NCBI GenBank assembly: GCA_016210935.1
Contig: JACQTH010000434.1
Location: 1-6,689 of the forward strand
Reading direction: 5' to 3'
DNA: 6,689 nucleotides
Origin: Acidobacteriota bacterium
GTDB lineage: Bacteria; Acidobacteriota; Vicinamibacteria; Vicinamibacterales; JACQTH01
Shown piece after piece: positions 5,883 to 6,689 of this stretch; within the stretch, counting starts at the first letter, position 1; each line of letters begins with the position of its first letter. A program made the translations under genes and the position numbers. The notes beneath the pieces are model-generated. The model was not told the DNA's origin and did not search any database. It worked only from the letters and a program-made list of their open reading frames with translations.

Positions 5883-6689
5883 GGCGCACACCGTCACGAT
5901 CTCCTCGCGCTCCGCGCGCCAATCGGCGCGCCGAGCCACGCACGCTGGCCATCGACGTCGGCGGCACGGGACTCAAAGCCGCCATCCTCGATGCCAGGGG
6001 CCGGCAGGTGGGTGATCGCGTCCGCGTGCCGACGCCCGCGGAGTGTCCGCCGTCGGTCCTGGTGAAGACGCTCGGTGAGCTCGTCGCGCCGTTGAGGCCT
6101 TTCGACAGAGTCTCGGTGGGCTTTCCCGGGGTCGTTCGGGGCGGCGTGATCCGCACCGCGCCGAACTTCGACAGCCCGAAATGGCGAGGGTTCGACCTGG
6201 CCCGCGCGCTGACACGCGCCCTGAAGCGTCCGGTCCGAGTCCTCAACGACGCGGAGGTGCAGGGACTCGCCGTCATCACCGGCACAGGTGTCGAGCTCGT
6301 GATCACGCTGGGCACAGGCGTCGGCAGCGCGCTGTTCCGCGACGGAGAACTCATGCCGCATCTCGAGCTGTCCCAGCACCCGGTGCACGGCGGCAAGACC
6401 TATGACGAATACCTTGGCGACCGGATTCGCAAACGGGTCGGCACACGTAAGTGGAACCGTCGCGTCCGTCGGGTTCTACGCATTCTGGAAAGCGTCGTCA
6501 ATTACGACCGGCTGCACCTGGGCGGCGGCAACGCGGCTCGCATCAATTTCCGCCTCGGTCGCCGCGCGCGCATCGTCGAGAACAAGGCCGGCCTGCTCGG
6601 CGGGATTGCCCTGTGGCGGGGGCTGATTCGGGTTGGATGTCTCGCCCCGCCGGTACCACGGAACGCGAGAAGGAATAGAGAGAGACTGC
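5879..6689 (+). CDS. ppgK: Polyphosphate-glucokinase-like ROK kinase, 3' end outside window
   Basis: Probably phosphorylates glucose to glucose 6-phosphate, using polyphosphate and/or ATP, and so feeds Zwf. The frame is open for 270 codons to the window edge with no stop. The phosphate-binding loop is DVGGTGLK (26-33). GFPGVV is at 81-86, and VLND (121-124) carries the expected catalytic Asp124. TLGTGVGSALF (143-153) is the second phosphate-binding segment. ELSQHPVH (163-170), GKTYDEYLG (172-180) and KWNRRV (191-196) are hallmarks of the polyphosphate glucokinase branch, and HLGGGNA (213-219) closes the fold. The zinc-binding CxCGxxGCxE motif of ordinary ROK proteins is absent, as expected for this branch. 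The ATG overlaps the pgl stop as ATGA, indicating coupling. The first ~20 residues are Arg-rich and precede the domain. The fold seems complete near 247, yet an Arg-rich tail continues, so a longer C-terminus or a frameshift near 6620 is possible. Phosphoryl donor is inferred from family only. Confidence 0.85.
   Translation, partial: MRRTPSRSPRAPRANRRAEPRTLAIDVGGTGLKAAILDARGRQVGDRVRVPTPAECPPSVLVKTLGELVAPLRPFDRVSVGFPGVVRGGVIRTAPNFDSPKWRGFDLARALTRALKRPVRVLNDAEVQGLAVITGTGVELVITLGTGVGSALFRDGELMPHLELSQHPVHGGKTYDEYLGDRIRKRVGTRKWNRRVRRVLRILESVVNYDRLHLGGGNAARINFRLGRRARIVENKAGLLGGIALWRGLIRVGCLAPPVPRNARRNRERL

Noticed and set aside
6402..6678. Two short plus-strand open frames (6402-6626 and 6451-6678)
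   Set aside because: Both lie in the other frames over the conserved PpgK-like sequence and have composition of frame shadows.

Overview
The window is a compact, one-directional block of central carbon metabolism genes on the + strand from a GC-rich bacterium. Third codon positions are mostly G or C and two genes start with GTG. The set is six genes: transketolase (5' end missing), a short-form 6-phosphogluconate dehydrogenase, glucose-6-phosphate 1-dehydrogenase, class I fructose-1,6-bisphosphatase, 6-phosphogluconolactonase, and a polyphosphate-glucokinase-like ROK kinase (3' end missing). Gene order and protein style would fit an environmental lineage such as Acidobacteriota (Vicinamibacteria-like). 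That is a weak inference; the sequence contains no rRNA or other marker that would settle it.

Layout. 1-1383: C-terminal two thirds of transketolase. 1399-2382: gnd, 15 nt downstream with a good ribosome-binding site. 2383-2582: the only real intergenic gap. It is almost filled by a roughly 160-bp near-perfectly symmetrical palindromic element whose arms are 29 of 31 complementary and whose left arm includes the gnd stop codon. 2583-4136: zwf, starting at GTG. 4121-5152: fbp, overlapping zwf by 16 nt. 5139-5882: pgl, overlapping fbp by 14 nt. 5879 to the window end: ppgK-like gene, overlapping pgl by ATGA.

How the genes work together. The kinase makes glucose 6-phosphate, Zwf and Pgl convert it to 6-phosphogluconate, and Gnd decarboxylates that to ribulose 5-phosphate. 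Transketolase rearranges pentose phosphates to fructose 6-phosphate and glyceraldehyde 3-phosphate. Fructose bisphosphatase returns triose-derived fructose bisphosphate to fructose 6-phosphate, so carbon can re-enter the oxidative steps. This is the gene content expected of a cyclic oxidative pentose phosphate pathway making reducing power. Phosphoglucose isomerase, transaldolase, epimerase, ribose isomerase and aldolase are not in the window. The Gnd has Asp30 where NADP-dependent enzymes usually carry Asn-Arg, so part of the yield may be NADH.

The enzymes themselves are familiar families. The least explained item is the palindromic element. It looks like a small non-coding inserted repeat (MITE-like or REP-like) that landed exactly on the gnd stop codon, within what was probably already a short palindrome, and kept the stop codon through a target duplication.
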